7,359 bases of DNA from Pseudomonadota bacterium (lineage in GTDB: Bacteria > Pseudomonadota > Alphaproteobacteria > Rhizobiales > Devosiaceae). The stretch covers positions 1-7,359 of the forward strand of contig JAEZBF010000345.1 of the NCBI GenBank assembly GCA_023427545.1, given 5' to 3'. Made by a program: the position numbers and the translations under genes. The first letter of the stretch is position 1. Each line of letters opens with the position of its first letter. Shown piece after piece: positions 6,084-7,359 of the stretch. The notes beneath the pieces are model-generated. The model made no database searches, had not been told where the DNA came from, and saw only the letters and a list, made by a program, of their open reading frames with translations.

Positions 6084-6746
6084 CTACCGCTCCACCGCTA
6101 GCTCTATCACCACATCCGCCCGCTCCCGCGAGCCGCTGACGATATCGAAGTTCACCATGTCGACGTCCTCCACGTGACGCCGCGAATAGTCTGGGTCGAA
6201 CAGGCCTTCGGCATTGTGCCGGGCGAGCAGCCGGGCGAACGCCGTGCCACGAGGAATGGCGAGGAAGACGGAGAGGTCCAACAGTGGCTTGACCGCATTC
6301 CAGGGTGGATCGGGCAGCAGCAGGTAGTTGCCCTCGACGATGAGGATGCGCGCCTCGGCCGGTACGACGAATGCGTCCTCGACGACATCCTCGATCTTGC
6401 GCGAATAGCCCGGCCCGTTCATCGGGGCGGTAGCCCCCTTCAGCTGAGCCAGAAACGCAGCGAAAGCCGCTCCTTCGAACGTATGCGGCGCCCCCTTCTC
6501 GAACGCGGTCCCCAACCGCTCGAGCTTCTCCTGCCGCATGTGGAAGCCGTCCATCGGCACTAGGGCCGCAGCGCCGTCGCTCTCCGCGTTGAGCCGCGCC
6601 ACGACCTCGGCGGAGATGGTCGATTTGCCCACGCCGGGCCCACCGGCAATGCCAACCGCGACTCGGGAGAATGCCGCTGGGGCAAGGCGCGTCGCCTCGC
6701 GGACGATGAGATCGGCAGCGGCATCCGGAGCGAGAGACAAGTGCAC
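6084..6746 (-). CDS. P-loop nucleoside/nucleotide kinase-like protein (uridine kinase/phosphoribulokinase superfamily)
   Basis: A 220-residue cytoplasmic protein if started at GTG 6746-6744. The Walker A motif is GGPGVGKST at 35-43; a substrate-region motif MDGFHM lies at 65-70, GPGYSR at 111-116, the Walker B-like strand IVEGNYLLL at 136-144, and a lid region with paired arginines and RH at about 166-177. This order matches the family often labelled 'nucleoside triphosphate hydrolase' or 'nucleoside/nucleotide kinase', which includes rhizobial FrcK and E. coli YggC-like proteins; pantothenate and uridine kinases are relatives. The substrate cannot be told from sequence. The frame stays open upstream to an ATG at 6887, but that extension translates a palindromic DNA repeat (6751-6826), so I prefer the GTG just downstream of it; GGGAA about nine bases upstream is a weak ribosome binding site and lies inside the repeat. 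The gene converges on pyrD. Confidence 0.8.
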   Translation of the reverse strand: MHLSLAPDAAADLIVREATRLAPAAFSRVAVGIAGGPGVGKSTISAEVVARLNAESDGAAALVPMDGFHMRQEKLERLGTAFEKGAPHTFEGAAFAAFLAQLKGATAPMNGPGYSRKIEDVVEDAFVVPAEARILIVEGNYLLLPDPPWNAVKPLLDLSVFLAIPRGTAFARLLARHNAEGLFDPDYSRRHVEDVDMVNFDIVSGSRERADVVIELAVER

Positions 6747-6750
6747 GGTG

Positions 6751-6826
6751 CCATTCCCGCAAAGGCGGGAAACCAGTGCCCCGCGCACCACCGATGAGTA
6801 CTGGATTCCCACCTTCGCAGGAACGA
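6751..6826. repeat. Palindromic interspersed repeat (REP/MITE-like) of the common proteobacterial type
   Basis: The outer arms 6751-6777 and 6800-6826 are inverted copies matching at 21 of 27 positions, separated by 22 bases. Each arm is itself a small palindrome; the left one has TTCCCGC (6754-6760), loop AAAG and GCGGGAA (6765-6771). The arm sequence belongs to a repeat I recognise from many proteobacterial genomes, whose translation is often seen as PAKAGIQ and SRLRGNDG at spurious protein ends; here it reads PAKVGIQ and SRLCGNG on the minus strand. CGGTG abuts the left end (6746-6750) and recurs two bases after the right end (6829-6833), a possible 5-bp target duplication. It lies between the divergent kinase and helicase genes and codes for no protein of its own. 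Confidence 0.75.
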
Positions 6827-6842
6827 CCCGGTGGATGGGGGC

Positions 6843-6871
6843 ATGGTAGGCACGGCAGGGGCTTGTGGAAA
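6843..6871 (-). promoter_or_regulatory. Candidate promoter for the kinase gene
   Basis: On the minus strand TTTCCA (6871-6866) and TACCAT (6848-6843) match the sigma-70 boxes at four of six positions each, with a 17-bp spacer. Transcription would start near 6836, so the whole palindromic repeat would lie in the 5' leader and the start codon would be GTG at 6746. Weak boxes in GC-rich DNA make this uncertain. Confidence 0.3.
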
Positions 6872-6896
6872 CCCCGCCGCGGCGCATCTATGCACG

Positions 6897-7359
6897 ATGC
6901 CCGCGCCCACCCTTCCCGCCGTCATCACCGAGTGGTTCGCGCAGAAGGGCTGGGCACCGCGACAGCACCAGCTCGACGTGCTCGCCGCCTGGAAGGCGGG
7001 GGCCTCGGCGCTGCTGATCGCTCCGACCGGCGCCGGCAAGACCCTCGCGGGGTTCCTCCCCAGCCTCTCCGACCTCATCGCCACGCCGATGACCGGACTC
7101 CATACTCTCTACATCTCGCCGCTCAAGGCGCTGGCGGTGGATGTGGCGCGCAACCTCACCGGCCCGGCGCTCGAGATGCACCTGCCGATCAAGATCGAGA
7201 CCCGGACCGGCGACACACCGGTCAGCCGGCGCCAGCGGCAACGCTACGACCCGCCGCACATCCTGCTGACCACGCCCGAGCAGCTGGCGCTGCTGCTCAG
7301 CCATCCAGATGCTGACAAGATGTTCGGTGGCCTCAGGCGGCTGGTGCTCGATGAGCTCC
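6897..7359 (+). CDS. Ligase-associated DEXH-box helicase, Lhr-like (N-terminal part, cut by right edge)
   Basis: The first 154 residues of a superfamily 2 helicase, starting at ATG 6897. Helicase motifs appear in order: a Q-like region GWAPRQHQ (18-25), motif I APTGAGKT (42-49), motif Ia ISPLKALAVDVARNL (73-87), TRTGDTP (102-108), TTPEQLALLL (125-134), and the beginning of motif II VLDEL (150-154), where the expected histidine would be the next residue outside the window. The SPLKALAVDVARNL and TGDTP blocks are characteristic of the Lhr group, and the short N-terminus fits the bacterial subgroup found with an ATP-dependent DNA ligase, a nuclease and a phosphoesterase (PdeM) in DNA damage response clusters. 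Those partners would be downstream; upstream there is only the divergent kinase. The product would unwind DNA or RNA-DNA hybrids using ATP. No clear Shine-Dalgarno site precedes the ATG; another ATG at 6890 is in a different frame. Confidence 0.85.
   Translation, partial: MPAPTLPAVITEWFAQKGWAPRQHQLDVLAAWKAGASALLIAPTGAGKTLAGFLPSLSDLIATPMTGLHTLYISPLKALAVDVARNLTGPALEMHLPIKIETRTGDTPVSRRQRQRYDPPHILLTTPEQLALLLSHPDADKMFGGLRRLVLDEL

Noticed and set aside
4772..6139. Open frame of 455 codons on the plus strand overlapping DUF952 and pyrD
   Set aside because: It is very rich in Arg, Pro and Ala, typical of an out-of-frame reading of GC-rich coding DNA; pyrD in the other frame is certain.
6863..6894. 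TTGTGG / TATGCA as a promoter for the helicase
   Set aside because: Transcription would begin at or inside the start codon, requiring a leaderless message; the boxes are weak.

Overview
The window reads as a chromosomal segment of a GC-rich alphaproteobacterium, most likely of the order Hyphomicrobiales (Rhizobiales). The reasons are a class I (archaeal-type) lysyl-tRNA synthetase, a DUF952 gene joined to a class 2 pyrD, a TerB-family gene beside lysK, GTG starts, and the start of a 'ligase-associated' DEXH helicase. Genus cannot be fixed from the sequence; a Devosia-like organism is only a guess. I see no rRNA, tRNA, CRISPR array, insertion sequence or phage gene.

Layout from left to right: (1) the N-terminal part of a membrane protein, probably a family 2 glycosyltransferase, on the minus strand and running off the left edge (1-709); (2) a periplasmic solute-binding protein of SBP_bac_3 type on the plus strand (852-1667); (3) a TerB-family protein on the minus strand (1664-2086); (4) class I lysyl-tRNA synthetase on the plus strand (2220-3836); (5) an HTH regulator with an S24/LexA-like domain on the minus strand (3844-4491); (6) a DUF952 gene overlapping pyrD by one base on the plus strand (4612-6047); (7) a P-loop kinase of the uridine kinase/phosphoribulokinase type on the minus strand (6084-6746); (8) the N-terminus of a ligase-associated DEXH-box helicase on the plus strand, cut by the right edge (6897-7359).

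The strand changes at every transcription-unit boundary. The three convergent junctions are very tight (a 4-bp overlap, then 7-bp and 36-bp gaps). The four divergent junctions are 120-150 bp and hold nearly all the non-coding DNA. No stretch above 300 bases lacks a gene. The four intergenic regions contain a direct repeat (726-742), overlapping inverted repeats upstream of lysK (2136-2200), a promoter with two small palindromes in front of the S24 regulator (4502-4559), and a 76-bp palindromic repeat of a type common in proteobacteria (6751-6826).

The genes are mostly housekeeping (translation, pyrimidine synthesis, DNA repair, nucleotide-type kinase) plus envelope and transport functions. 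The only pair that looks functionally coupled is DUF952-pyrD. I found no convincing new multi-gene system. The items most worth a second look are the lysK leader, the palindromic repeat at the kinase start, the promoter of the S24 regulator, and the binding-site change in the solute-binding protein.
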